From positions 1 through 55,343 of the IMG/VR virus record IMGVR_UViG_3300030110_003304: 55,343 nt of DNA; one strand, written 5' to 3'. A program made the translations under genes and the position numbers. The notes beneath the pieces are model-generated. The model was given only the letters and a program-made list of their open reading frames with translations, did not search any database and was not told the DNA's origin. Below are positions 35,028-43,445 of the stretch, in pieces. The DNA comes from a virus. Position 1 is the stretch's first letter; the number at the start of each line of letters is the position of its first letter.

Positions 35028-37268
35028 TCAGGAATGGAACACAGGGTCAATCGTTATGACCTTGATTGACTTAGGCATTATCTTCAGCATGCTCCTTATC
35101 GGTCCTTTGTCCTCAGGTATGGGCAGTGGTGCTTCTGTAATGAAGTAGTCATCAATTAGAATCTCTATGGTCTCTTTAGTACCACTACCGCCTTGTTTGA
35201 CGAATGATAGGCGTATCATGTCAGCGTCAGTGGTGTCTGTGGTGGTGTCATCGAAGTTGTCTATGCTCCTTCTCATGTTGTGGTAGAACAGCGGGTCGTC
35301 TACTATTATCTCCATCTCCATGTCGTACTCGGTCTTGCCAGCGACGGATATGGTTGGGTTTCTAGTGCCTGCGAATGGTACTTGGTCAGTCTTTGAATCA
35401 GCGACGTTAGCACCTGTGATGGTGTAGAACTGCTGTACTCCGGTGCTGCCGTTGAGTTGGAAACTGACGACTTGACCAAGGGTAGTACCCTTGACCCTCA
35501 TAGTCCCGTTGTAGAACATGAATGGCTTCTGAGTCCTCTTGGCTATGCCGGACTCCTTCCTCTTGACCTCGGTGTTGGCCGTGTCCTCGAAGAGCCTGTG
35601 TGCGTCATACCTGTCACCTTCTTCCGAGTCTTCCAATCTACCAGTGTCGGTGTAGCATAGAGCAGCATCGAAGTTCACTGTCATTTTTAAAGCAGCATCA
35701 GTATCGGCCTTGAGCGAGAAGTCCTTCACCTTGCATCCACGGAATACACGTGTGAGTTGCTTTGAGTCACCTGCACTACCATCCACGACCTCTGTCGCTG
35801 CTGTGCCTGCACCAAGACCTGTGTCGTTCCTCCTGATGCTGACCTCCATGGCGAAGGATGGTAGGTTGGTTCTGGAGTAGATGAGTTTCTCAACTGGATT
35901 CTGTAATGTACCGAAAGTACCAGCAGTTGAACTGGCTGTTGTGGTGAGGAGGTTCGGGCTGCCGTTAGACCCGTCAGCCATGAACCTACAGAAGTAGATG
36001 TCCATGTCTGTGTCGTGGTGGAAGTTGAAGGGGTCATCGACCCATATCTTGCTGTTGTTTATGGCGACTATCCTTCTTATCTCGGTCTTGATGGCCTTGC
36101 TTATGACGCTATCAGCGCCCTGTGCTGGCCAAGTGCCGTCGCTTGCTGTCTCCCTGTGAGTGTGCACGTCTGTGGTGTTGAACTCAGGGATTATCACATA
36201 GTCCCCTGCTGCTGGTGGCTCGTTGTCGCTCGCACCTAGTTCGCTGACGGCAGTGCCGCTGTAGGCGAAGTAGGAGTCACCGGGCGAGATATTACCGTCA
36301 GTCTCTAGGCTTGTTGAGGTACTTGTAGGGCCACACAAAGCAGATGGGCTGAAAGCGAGTGTGTCTGCTGTCGTCAACTGAACCTTAGTACCACCTTCCT
36401 CGAATCTCATTGTGCTGTCTGCTCCGCTATTGGAAACAGCAGTCAATCTACCCACGTATGTCCCGTCGCTCTTGAAGAGTGCATCACCAGCGGCGACTGT
36501 TGCAATTGCGCCGTCTAATGGAATCGCAGTAGCAGTTCCTGCTGCGATAGTGCCTTCCACTTTACCGGCTATGGCTGTGAGTGGTAGTTTGGCCACCTCG
36601 TGACCTAGCGCGTAGTAGAACCAGCGACCGTTGTGTATGTTGCACTCGAAAGAGCCACCTGTGTTGATGAACCTGCCCGGAGTCTGTACTGCTACGTCTC
36701 GACCTAGACCGACCACGTGGTATCTCTTCAGGTCCACGACGGTCTCAGGTAGAGCCACTGTGCCTACCAGTCCAACGAACTGGTCAGTGAGAACCCTCTC
36801 GGCAGCATCATTTGCGTGACCTGCGTGAGTCATGGATGTGTCCATGCTGGGAGTCTTGAACGGTAGTATGTGCAGAGCACCTGAGTCTGACGTTATGTCA
36901 CCATCGCTGTGGTCTGTCAGTAGATGGGGGGATATGGTGAGTTCGATGTCGGATTGAGCGACAATGGTGTACACCCTGCCGGATTCGCTGTAGTTGTCAT
37001 TCACATCCCAAGGACTGCCATCTAGACCGCTGAAGACGAGTTGACTGCCGACCAGCATGCCTCTTGGGAAGGCAATCTTGGCGCTTACTATCGGTGCTCC
37101 CGATGCTCCACCAGTGAACTTGATGACGCTGGTGTCCTTGATTTTGTCTCTTGCACCGGACTTGGCGATGAAGTTTACAGAGCCGAATGCATTGTGCTCT
37201 ATTGTGATTCCTGACTCGTGACCGAACGTGATTTCAGTCAGGTCTCCACGATAAACTGTTGACGGCAT
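35028..37268 (-). CDS. putative major tail tube protein, enlarged (746 aa)
   Basis: Best candidate for the tube-forming protein. It lies between the tail terminator candidate and the chaperone/tape-measure pair, the usual place. Residues ~509-540 (RVFRGCKVKDFSLKADTDAA, then KMTVNFDAAL) match the pattern of a tube strand in which a conserved R-G-C/F-x-V is followed by an alternating beta strand. The N-terminus (ITFGHESGITIEHNAFG) and C-terminus (ETIEILIDDYFITEAP) are also beta-rich. At 746 aa it is two to four times longer than usual, so inserted surface domains are likely, perhaps residues 230-400. SD GAGGTGAGAG precedes the ATG. A sheath is less likely, as no other contractile genes are visible. 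Confidence 0.55.
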   Translation of the reverse strand: MPSTVYRGDLTEITFGHESGITIEHNAFGSVNFIAKSGARDKIKDTSVIKFTGGASGAPIVSAKIAFPRGMLVGSQLVFSGLDGSPWDVNDNYSESGRVYTIVAQSDIELTISPHLLTDHSDGDITSDSGALHILPFKTPSMDTSMTHAGHANDAAERVLTDQFVGLVGTVALPETVVDLKRYHVVGLGRDVAVQTPGRFINTGGSFECNIHNGRWFYYALGHEVAKLPLTAIAGKVEGTIAAGTATAIPLDGAIATVAAGDALFKSDGTYVGRLTAVSNSGADSTMRFEEGGTKVQLTTADTLAFSPSALCGPTSTSTSLETDGNISPGDSYFAYSGTAVSELGASDNEPPAAGDYVIIPEFNTTDVHTHRETASDGTWPAQGADSVISKAIKTEIRRIVAINNSKIWVDDPFNFHHDTDMDIYFCRFMADGSNGSPNLLTTTASSTAGTFGTLQNPVEKLIYSRTNLPSFAMEVSIRRNDTGLGAGTAATEVVDGSAGDSKQLTRVFRGCKVKDFSLKADTDAALKMTVNFDAALCYTDTGRLEDSEEGDRYDAHRLFEDTANTEVKRKESGIAKRTQKPFMFYNGTMRVKGTTLGQVVSFQLNGSTGVQQFYTITGANVADSKTDQVPFAGTRNPTISVAGKTEYDMEMEIIVDDPLFYHNMRRSIDNFDDTTTDTTDADMIRLSFVKQGGSGTKETIEILIDDYFITEAPLPIPEDKGPIRSMLKIMPKSIKVITIDPVFHS

Positions 37269-37282
37269 GGTTCTCTCTCACC

Positions 37283-37732
37283 TCATGGGATTAACTCTGC
37301 AAAGATAACAACTTCTATCTGAAAGGTCGTTCTGAACAACATTTTGCTCCTATCGGACAAATCCGTTCTCGTTTTGAACACGAGTCTGTCGTAGTTCTCG
37401 CCGTCTCCTTTGCGCTTGGTATGGATTGCTCTTCTTATCTCGTTCTCCATGAGTTGCAAGTGCTTTCTGCTTCTCATGGTTCTCGCATCCAATGTGATAT
37501 TTATCCTAGTGGTAACGAAGTCATACAATAGTTCCGGTGTCTCTTCGTTGTGTGCTGTCTCGAAGACCATGATATAGTCGTGGTTCTTCATGTCCAGCCT
37601 CTTTCCACGCTCTGGTCCTACATCGGCTATGTCTATGATGATAGGCTTGTAGTTGCCCGTATTACCCCTGTTCCAATTGTCTTTCAGGACAGCGAGAACA
37701 GCGTCTATGCCCTCTAGGAAGGTTGCTACCAT
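37283..37732 (-). CDS. putative tail terminator protein (149 aa)
   Basis: Size and position (directly before the tube gene, after the connector set) match tail terminator/completion proteins such as lambda gpU or SPP1 gp17, which cap the tube and join it to the head. The sequence begins with a helix (TFLEGIDAVLAVLKDNW), then alternating strands and helices: YIMVFETAH, RINITLDARTMRSRKHLQLM and FRTTFQIEVVIFAELI. This is a plausible alpha-beta fold of that group. ATG overlaps the upstream TGA (TGATG), with GAGGTGA as SD. No direct homology recognised. Confidence 0.5.
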   Translation of the reverse strand: MVATFLEGIDAVLAVLKDNWNRGNTGNYKPIIIDIADVGPERGKRLDMKNHDYIMVFETAHNEETPELLYDFVTTRINITLDARTMRSRKHLQLMENEIRRAIHTKRKGDGENYDRLVFKTRTDLSDRSKMLFRTTFQIEVVIFAELIP

Positions 37733-38073
37733 CAGTTCTTCACCTCGGCAATCGGTAGCAGTTTGCCACCTCTGTAGTTGAAGTTGTGCTCCCTCATCTC
37801 AGGGTTTCCCTCTGTGAGCATCCTCTCATCCACTCTCTTCATCACCTTGTCTATGATTTCCTGTGATGCTGGTAGACCTGTCTTGGTCACTGTGATTAGA
37901 CCCTCGTCGTTGGTCAGACCCTCGGACATCATCTCCTCCCTCTCCTTCCTCGTTCTGAGGTTGGATGGGTTTTTTGTGAAGTAGTTTAGTAGTTCTGATT
38001 GGTTCGCTATGTTCTCAGAAAAGGTGTCCCTGATTCTACCACGCATCTCATCTCCTGAATCGTACTTGGTCAT
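37732..38073 (-). CDS. putative head-tail completion protein (113 aa)
   Basis: Unrecognised small, charged protein (EMRGRIRDTFSENIAN, LRTRKEREEMMSEG) with a middle segment LITVTKTGLPASQE and a helix containing IIDKVMKRVDERM. Its place between connector and terminator candidate is that of HK97 gp10-like or SPP1 gp16-like completion proteins. ATG overlaps the connector stop as ATGA; GAGGTGG lies about ten bases upstream. The function is inference from order only. Confidence 0.45.
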   Translation of the reverse strand: MTKYDSGDEMRGRIRDTFSENIANQSELLNYFTKNPSNLRTRKEREEMMSEGLTNDEGLITVTKTGLPASQEIIDKVMKRVDERMLTEGNPEMREHNFNYRGGKLLPIAEVKN

Positions 38074-39713
38074 AGGAAACTTACCACCTCTTTGTAGCGT
38101 GGAATGGTGTTTTCGATGTCCATTTTGTACATCTGTATCTTGGATGCGAGGTCTACGTTCTGTGTTCCCTCAGGTATGAGAACGCTCCTGTCATCGCTCA
38201 TGAGTAGGTCTATGGCTACCATCTTGGTGCACATGTCCTCTATCGCCTTCTCAAGATACCTCTCTCCGTAGATGTAGGATGCCTTGACTGCGTTCCACTC
38301 GAAGAACGGGTATGAGTTGTTGAAGTATATGATTCCCATCTCAGGGTCTAGCCAGAAGTCACGTAGCCTACCACCGTCTCCAGTGCTCCCCTGTAGGTCA
38401 ACATCCATTTTATGCTGAGTGATGGTGAGTCCATTCAAGTCGTCTACTGAAGAACCTACAACAGAGGAACAACCAGTGAATGTACCATGTGAAGTCACAT
38501 TCCCATTAGCATCGAGTACGTTTGAGGTCTTACCAGTATATCTGATAACCGTATCACCAACGGATAAGACACCAGAATCTACGAAATCGGATGTTGTGTT
38601 TTTTGTTGTTGCATTACCGTCACCATCGACCGTATGTACAGTTAGTACGCTAGTCGTAGCATTATTGACAACAGCAGTATTGCTGATTGCTGCATCTATA
38701 GTCACATTGGAATTAGTGGATGCTATTGTGCACGTTTCACCCCCCTTTATCGGTCTCATGCTGGTTATCTTTACAATACCACTGCCTAAATCGGCGTTTG
38801 CTGTAGCGAGGAACTCGTTGTTCACTGCTACGTTGGCAGTGCTTCCCTCTAATGTGAAAGCGGGTGAGAAGTCCACTCCTGCTTTCCCTACTCTATCCTC
38901 CTTGTTGATTAGGTCAGCGAGGTTCTGCGCTGTGGTTATCTTATCGAAGTCTGCTCTCCACTGATTGGATGCAGTGCCCATAGTCAAAGTGACAGTGGAT
39001 GCAGTGCTGTTTCCGGGGCATAGAACGATAGAGCCTGATAGGGAGTTTACGCTATCGGGTATGACTATGCGTCCTTCTGCTGCACCAATCTCCCTGTAGT
39101 CATCTCCCTGCCATAGTTCAAGACGAAGTATCTGCTGCACATTCCTGTATAGAAGAGGGGTAGTACCCACGTAATCCGTGTAGTATCTTCGCCTGTATGG
39201 TTTGTATGTGTCGAAGTTGATGTACTCGGCAGTGACTAGGTTGGGTCTCCATGAGTTGTGTGTCATGTTGTCTATCTTGTCCTGCATGCGTCTGATGATG
39301 GCATCCACCTTGTCCTTGGTCAACCCTCGTGTCCTGCCGTTGGTGAATGCTGCCTTGTTCTGCACGTAGCCGTTGTCCGTAGTCTCATAGAGACCGGGAT
39401 TGATTGCTGAGGAGAATGCCAGTTTGACACCACTGGCCGTTGATGTAATTGCAGTGATGTCCCTATCTATCCCCATAGGGTCTGCATCTGAGTATAGTAG
39501 AAGAGTGTCACCGACTGAGAAACCGATGTTCCTGTAATCTGCCCCTGTCACGAATACGGCGTTAGCCTCTGCATTGGCTGACATCAAGACTGCTTCTTGT
39601 GGTCCTATATCAAGTAGGTCTGCAACTTTCTGTGCTGTGGTGTATACAATCGCAGTGGGGTCAAGAGGCCTTGTCTCTGCCTCACCGGGACTGAACACCT
39701 GTGGCATTACCAC
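38070..39713 (-). CDS. putative head-tail connector/adaptor with inserted domain (547 aa)
   Basis: Likely adaptor that docks under the portal. The ends resemble the small helical adaptor family (HK97 gp6/SPP1 gp15): residues ~125-165 contain KDKVDAIIRRMQDKIDNMT, then HNSWRP. The C-terminus has AVKASYIYGERYLEKAIEDM, then TKMVAIDLLMSD and IQMYKMDIENTI. In between, residues ~205-440 are Thr/Ser/Asn-rich and beta-like, an insertion that makes it several times longer than usual adaptors. A GTG at 39713 has AGGAGG five bases upstream. The ATG at 39707 overlaps the preceding stop as TAATG and is an equal choice. It sits downstream of the capsid genes in the expected order. Confidence 0.5.
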   Translation of the reverse strand: MVMPQVFSPGEAETRPLDPTAIVYTTAQKVADLLDIGPQEAVLMSANAEANAVFVTGADYRNIGFSVGDTLLLYSDADPMGIDRDITAITSTASGVKLAFSSAINPGLYETTDNGYVQNKAAFTNGRTRGLTKDKVDAIIRRMQDKIDNMTHNSWRPNLVTAEYINFDTYKPYRRRYYTDYVGTTPLLYRNVQQILRLELWQGDDYREIGAAEGRIVIPDSVNSLSGSIVLCPGNSTASTVTLTMGTASNQWRADFDKITTAQNLADLINKEDRVGKAGVDFSPAFTLEGSTANVAVNNEFLATANADLGSGIVKITSMRPIKGGETCTIASTNSNVTIDAAISNTAVVNNATTSVLTVHTVDGDGNATTKNTTSDFVDSGVLSVGDTVIRYTGKTSNVLDANGNVTSHGTFTGCSSVVGSSVDDLNGLTITQHKMDVDLQGSTGDGGRLRDFWLDPEMGIIYFNNSYPFFEWNAVKASYIYGERYLEKAIEDMCTKMVAIDLLMSDDRSVLIPEGTQNVDLASKIQMYKMDIENTIPRYKEVVSFL

Positions 39714-40006
39714 CGAGCCTCCTCATCTCTGTGGCCCATGTTGTACTCCATTGGTTTCTTGCATGAACTGCACTTCTCCACGAACATGAAGTGAAGGAGA
39801 CCACAATGCTTGCACCGTGTGCCCGCACCTATGTTGAGTATGTCGCTTATGTCTTCGACTCTCTTGTTCTGCTTGCTGACAGTGCCTGCCAGAGGTTTGT
39901 CGGTATTGAATACCGAGCCAGTTCCAAGAGTCTCTGCTAGTTTGACGTTCTGCTTCTGTGCACGTTCTATGTCGCTGAGTTCAAGAGTTTGTATATCGAA
40001 ACCCAT
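39707..40006 (-). CDS. zinc-ribbon protein of the connector region (99 aa)
   Basis: Carries a C-x2-C-x10-C-x2-C motif with cysteines at 65, 68, 79 and 82 (CKHCG ... CSSCKK), a classical zinc ribbon. The N-terminal 60 residues are polar and probably helical (LSDIERAQKQNVKLAETL). Zinc ribbons in virion-assembly genes are uncommon in bacterial phages but recur in archaeal viruses; the portal here also has two such motifs. SD GGTGAGGGAT precedes the ATG at 40006; the stop overlaps the connector start. It might be a structural zinc protein at the head vertex or a regulator; I cannot tell. Confidence 0.6.
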   Translation of the reverse strand: MGFDIQTLELSDIERAQKQNVKLAETLGTGSVFNTDKPLAGTVSKQNKRVEDISDILNIGAGTRCKHCGLLHFMFVEKCSSCKKPMEYNMGHRDEEARW

Positions 40007-40021
40007 TCATATCCCTCACCA

Positions 40022-40195
40022 TCAACTCGTTGTCACAAATATATACACGTTACCCAGAATCGTATGCGGGTCAACTGCCACAGGTGCGTTAGAACCTATA
40101 GCAGCAACCACTGCGTTCTGCATCGTCGTCTTCGCACTACTGCTGTTGAAGTCAGTAGGGGCGAACGGTCCAAGTATCGTAAGTGTCTTTGCCAT
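40022..40195 (-). CDS. small structural-region protein (57 aa)
   Basis: Short gene filling an otherwise empty gap. The ATG at 40195 has GGCGGTGA at good spacing and the frame ends TGA at 40022-40024. The product starts MAKTLTILGPFAP, has an Ala/Val-rich middle (QNAVVAAIGSNAPVAV) and ends GNVYIFVTTS, suggesting a small beta-rich protein with no membrane segment or signal peptide. It resembles its two neighbours in style (N-terminal beta strand, little charge). Existence is well supported by SD and tiling; function unknown. Confidence 0.6.
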   Translation of the reverse strand: MAKTLTILGPFAPTDFNSSSAKTTMQNAVVAAIGSNAPVAVDPHTILGNVYIFVTTS

Positions 40196-40208
40196 CTAGG
40201 TCACCGCC

Positions 40209-40472
40209 TCAATTGCGGAAACCTATGCCAATGAATCTTCCGCCTAGGGATGCGCTCTCACTAAAGTGCAGGGTAGTGCCGTTTGCACCAATTGCTACCG
40301 GGTTTGCTTCCTCAGTCGGGTCGTTGTCTCCGCCTACTACTATTACATCGCCGTAAACTAGACTAGCCAAGTGTCCTGAGAAGTCTATGCTTGTATCGCC
40401 GTCTGCAAAAGTGCCTGTCACTAACACTAGGTTTCCTATTATCGTTGGTCTTGGGTCAAATGCTATTGCCAT
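40209..40472 (-). CDS. small beta-rich virion-region protein (87 aa)
   Basis: Unrecognised. Begins MAIAFDPRPTIIGNLVLVTG and continues LVYGDVIVVGG, then an acidic loop and GRFIGIGF. The alternation of hydrophobic residues indicates a small beta barrel or sandwich. It might decorate the capsid or belong to the neck. GGAGGAATAAG immediately before the ATG is a strong SD that overlaps the preceding gene's stop. It is part of the run of small genes between capsid and connector. Confidence 0.55.
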   Translation of the reverse strand: MAIAFDPRPTIIGNLVLVTGTFADGDTSIDFSGHLASLVYGDVIVVGGDNDPTEEANPVAIGANGTTLHFSESASLGGRFIGIGFRN

Positions 40473-40476
40473 TTTC

Positions 40477-40899
40477 TTATTCCTCCATTATTGTTTCTGT
40501 TGCCGTCTCTTCGACCGCTTCCTCAACCACTTCTTCCACAACTGGCTCTTCGGCTATCTCTTCGACAACCGGCTCAGGTGCGGGTGGGTTTAGAATTGTA
40601 TCGACTTGTGCTAGTAGTTGAGTCTTGGTTTGGTAGACCCTACCGACAGTTCCGCCGTTTGCTCTTACCCAGTCTATGATGTCGGCTCTGCGCCATCCAT
40701 CATCTGGTAGACCGTCGTTACCAGCATCGGTGGTGAGGGGTTCGTCTCCCTCAAGTGCCCACCTTTCTGCTGGTAATCTGTTTCTCCACTGGTCTATCCA
40801 TGCTTGGGATTTTTCCTGCGAAACCATCCTAACGAACTCAGGCCCACCATCAGGAGCAAGTCTCCTGTGGTGTGGTCCGAGAAAAGTTACGGTTGGCAA
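40477..40899 (-). CDS. HeH/SAP-like protein with acidic C-terminus (140 aa, TTG start)
   Basis: Residues ~66-104 (DDGWRRADIIDWVRANGGTV, then QTKTQLLAQVDTIL) resemble the helix-extended-helix (HeH/LEM/SAP-like) fold seen in small phage proteins encoded after the capsid gene. The C-terminal ~35 residues are almost only Glu, Val, Ala and Pro (PAPEPVVEEIAEEPVVEE). The start codon is TTG, chosen because GAGGTGG lies six bases before it. The next in-frame start, inside the coding region, would remove the first 24 residues and has no visible SD. The design parallels the 210-aa SAP protein. DNA end or head-neck function is possible but not shown. Confidence 0.55.
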   Translation of the reverse strand: MPTVTFLGPHHRRLAPDGGPEFVRMVSQEKSQAWIDQWRNRLPAERWALEGDEPLTTDAGNDGLPDDGWRRADIIDWVRANGGTVGRVYQTKTQLLAQVDTILNPPAPEPVVEEIAEEPVVEEVVEEAVEETATETIMEE

Positions 40900-40910
40900 C
40901 TGAAACCACC

Positions 40911-41387
40911 TCAGCCTACAATTAATGTTAGGTAAACGAAGTCGTTTGCGTGTCCAACGGTGAATGTTAGTTCACCAGTCTCGTGAGCGACTGCTGTCAC
41001 TTGTGCTGCAAGAGACTCGTCACTGTCGGTCTCGTTGGTGTAGTTCATTAGGGCGTAGATTCTGCTGAAGTCGCCGTTGTATGCGTTCACTGCGAACTTA
41101 GCCGTGGTTGCCGTTGCTCTGCATCTTACGGAAATCATCCTCAATCCTGAGACTGGTACGTTAGTCCCGGCAGTGTTCGTTGCTCCGAAAGCATCCAGAG
41201 TACCGGGGTATCCTGATGTTCCTGCAACGAATGCTGCTCCACCTGCGCTTTGCCACGCGGTGTTGTCTGCTAGTCCTGCGCCGTCAACTTCAGGAGAGCC
41301 TACTGCTCCACCTGAGTTTCCACCCATAGGTATGTCTAGGTACGTCGTTATTGTGTCTATTGCTGTGTGTGCTGTTACTGTTGCCAT
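40911..41387 (-). CDS. putative capsid decoration or accessory protein (158 aa)
   Basis: Follows the major capsid gene directly. Gly/Ala/Thr-rich, with a flexible N-terminal third (IPMGGNSGGAVGSPEV) and a beta-rich C-terminal half (VSGLRMISVRCRATATTAKF, then GELTFTVGHANDFVYLTLIV). Head decoration (cement) proteins commonly occupy this position and have such composition. ATG has AAGGTGA followed by five A's, a strong SD; a short direct repeat of TGGAGATAA lies in the 34-base leader. Decoration role is inference from order. Confidence 0.5.
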   Translation of the reverse strand: MATVTAHTAIDTITTYLDIPMGGNSGGAVGSPEVDGAGLADNTAWQSAGGAAFVAGTSGYPGTLDAFGATNTAGTNVPVSGLRMISVRCRATATTAKFAVNAYNGDFSRIYALMNYTNETDSDESLAAQVTAVAHETGELTFTVGHANDFVYLTLIVG

Positions 41388-41421
41388 TTTTTCACCTTCT
41401 TATCTCCATTTATCTCCAGAC

Positions 41422-42564
41422 TCACTTAAGGTCTCTGATGCTCCCTTGTCCTCCGAAGAAAGTGGTCCAAAGTTCTCCCATGGTCCTGTACATTCCCTCT
41501 TGTCCTAGTCTGTTGATTGCGAATGGGTCACCAGTCTCAATTCCACTCTCATAGTATTGTGTTGGTATCGCCGTACTGAAGTACATGTAATCAGTGTCTA
41601 GGAAGTACATCCTGCTGATTGTATCTGATGCTACGTCTTTGGAAGGAATGATTGGGACTCCGTTGTAGGTTGCTACTACGAATCCGGCTTCCATTCCGGG
41701 TACACCCTTGACACCGTTGTAGGTTGGGGTGACTCTCTTCTCTTCCATGAATCTCTGTTGGGACTGTAGCAGTTGCTGTAGTCTCATTAGAGTGTCGTAT
41801 CCAGTTAGAATGACCTTGGGGTTTCCACCACGTACCCAGATTTTCTGGAATAGGTCGTCTAGTTGGTCTAGGCTTAGAACCCTGTCAGTTGCGCTGGTGT
41901 GAGCGTTAGCCTCAGCATATCCCCAGCCGTTGGTAGTTGCGCTTCTGTCGATGGAGTAGATGTCCTCATCGTGGTCATCGTAGTGAGTACCGCCAGCGGT
42001 CATCACGCTCGTGTCACCGATAGTCACTCTGTCGAGAGACTCGAAGTTGTTGCCAGCCCTAGATGATACGTCTGCTAGAAGCATCTTGTTAGTCATCTCT
42101 GCGTGGTGCTTGCCCATCTCTTCTTTCAGGACTGAGCGTATGTCGCCCATTCCGTCATCCTTGTCAGCAAGGAAGATAGCAGTCTCGGACATGTCGAACG
42201 TGTGAACGACTGTCTTTGGCTTTGCAGCCACGTGCTCGAACTTTGGCTTCACTGTGTCTGGTAGTGCTGCGTTCTCTGCAACTCCGCCGTGTATTGCACC
42301 TGAGTTAGGCTTGTCAGTTAGAACTCTCCATCCTGACCTGTCCCAAGGTCTCTTCGGTAGTATGCTGAATGCGTTGAACTCTTGGTTCATCTGCGACCAT
42401 ACTTTGCGTCCGTAGATTGCATTGTATGTTCCAGCGGTTGAAGAGAGCATTGGTGCATCTGCTTTCAATAGTTCACTACCGGAGTAGGAGTAACCCATTG
42501 AGTTACCTGCTCCATAGTAGTATCTTTCCATATCTGTTATTGTTCTTACGTAGTTTCTTGCCAT
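41422..42564 (-). CDS. HK97-fold major capsid protein (380 aa)
   Basis: Main shell protein. Follows protease/scaffold and has the size and layout of HK97-type capsid proteins: a helical N-arm (MARNYVRTITDMERYYYG); a spine-helix region (IRSVLKEEMGKHHAEMTNKM); an E-loop-like segment with GWRVLTDKPNSGAIHGG; a P-domain-like part (LDQLDDLFQKIWVRGGNPKVIL, read in two halves); and a C-terminal A-domain-like part (VVATYNGVPIIPSKDV, then DTDYMYFSTAIPTQYYE). CAGGAGTGAT before the ATG is a strong SD, as expected for the most abundant product. The N-arm may be trimmed by the adjacent protease. Divergent from textbook capsid proteins, so fold identity is inferred by pattern and gene order. Confidence 0.75.
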   Translation of the reverse strand: MARNYVRTITDMERYYYGAGNSMGYSYSGSELLKADAPMLSSTAGTYNAIYGRKVWSQMNQEFNAFSILPKRPWDRSGWRVLTDKPNSGAIHGGVAENAALPDTVKPKFEHVAAKPKTVVHTFDMSETAIFLADKDDGMGDIRSVLKEEMGKHHAEMTNKMLLADVSSRAGNNFESLDRVTIGDTSVMTAGGTHYDDHDEDIYSIDRSATTNGWGYAEANAHTSATDRVLSLDQLDDLFQKIWVRGGNPKVILTGYDTLMRLQQLLQSQQRFMEEKRVTPTYNGVKGVPGMEAGFVVATYNGVPIIPSKDVASDTISRMYFLDTDYMYFSTAIPTQYYESGIETGDPFAINRLGQEGMYRTMGELWTTFFGGQGSIRDLK

Positions 42565-42566
42565 TC

Positions 42567-43445
42567 TTAATCACTCCTGAAGGTGCTGTTTGCGAGGTTA
42601 TGTACCTCTTCCCAACTCATTGTTGCGAGTTCCTCAGTCGAAGGGATTTCGACGGTTGGAAGGGATGCTTCTGATTTTGCGATAGTAGAACCGGACTCAA
42701 CTGAGCCGATGCTGTCGATGCGCTCTGATAGAGAGGCTAGGGACTTCTCGATAGCGGCTAGTGGGCTGCGAGCATCGAATGCTGCTGCTTCTGCCTTTGC
42801 TATTTCCTGTTGTCTCTCGGAAGCGAAGCGACTGGAGAAGTGGTTCTCTAGGCTTCCCTTGAACTCCTGCTCTAGTGCTGCTGCTTTGTAGACCTCGTAT
42901 GCTGCCTCGATATCTGAGTCAGACACTCTGTCTGCTGTTAGGAAGTCAGACTTCTCTAGTGTGGATTTCTTGCCTTTTCCACCAGAGCCAAAGTTGGCCT
43001 TGGGTACTTCTGGCTTTCCGTCTACGGTTTCCCTCTTTGGTGCTTGTCCACCAAACCTTACTGCTCCGTCTCCAATTTCTTCTGGGGTAGAACCAAGGTT
43101 TGCCTTGTTGACATCATCGAAGTGTGTTCGTGCGGCAACTGTGTCCACACCTGCACTCTTCAGAGTGTCTTCCATCCAATTCAGGTACTCAGAGGAGATA
43201 ACGTCAGAGTATTGTGATTTTTCGACATCTTCGTCTTTTTCATCATCTTTCATGGCTTCTTTCTTGTCACCATACAATTTCTCTTGGTCGTCTTTCTCAT
43301 CGCCGTCGTCGTCGTTCTTCTTGCCTTGCATATGTTCTTTCAAGCCCGGTGGCATTTCCCCTTTCTCCATAGAGTCGAGACGGCCTTCCAGACGTGACAG
43401 TACATCTGTCATTTGCGTCATTACATCGTTTTCTGTTTCTGTCAT
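42567..43445 (-). CDS. nested scaffold protein from internal start (292 aa)
   Basis: An ATG at 43445 inside the protease gene (codon 177) is preceded by AAGGTGA and five A's, the same arrangement that starts the decoration-like gene at 41387. It begins MTETENDVMTQM, exactly where the protease domain ends and the coiled acidic scaffold begins. This parallels lambda gpC/Nu3, where a scaffold is translated separately within the protease gene so it is made in excess. The product would have an N-terminal coiled coil, a Lys/Asp/Glu-rich middle, and the C-terminal SW motif likely to touch the capsid protein. Confidence 0.7.
   Translation of the reverse strand: MTETENDVMTQMTDVLSRLEGRLDSMEKGEMPPGLKEHMQGKKNDDDGDEKDDQEKLYGDKKEAMKDDEKDEDVEKSQYSDVISSEYLNWMEDTLKSAGVDTVAARTHFDDVNKANLGSTPEEIGDGAVRFGGQAPKRETVDGKPEVPKANFGSGGKGKKSTLEKSDFLTADRVSDSDIEAAYEVYKAAALEQEFKGSLENHFSSRFASERQQEIAKAEAAAFDARSPLAAIEKSLASLSERIDSIGSVESGSTIAKSEASLPTVEIPSTEELATMSWEEVHNLANSTFRSD

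Noticed and set aside
34385-35050. Start of the SAP-domain gene at 35050
   Set aside because: It would sit 23 bases inside the tube gene with no SD; the ATG at 35017 follows TGAGGTTTTG at the stop.
35028-37268. Contractile sheath protein
   Set aside because: The length could fit, but there is only one such gene, and no separate small tube gene, gp25-like baseplate wedge or other contractile-tail gene is seen.
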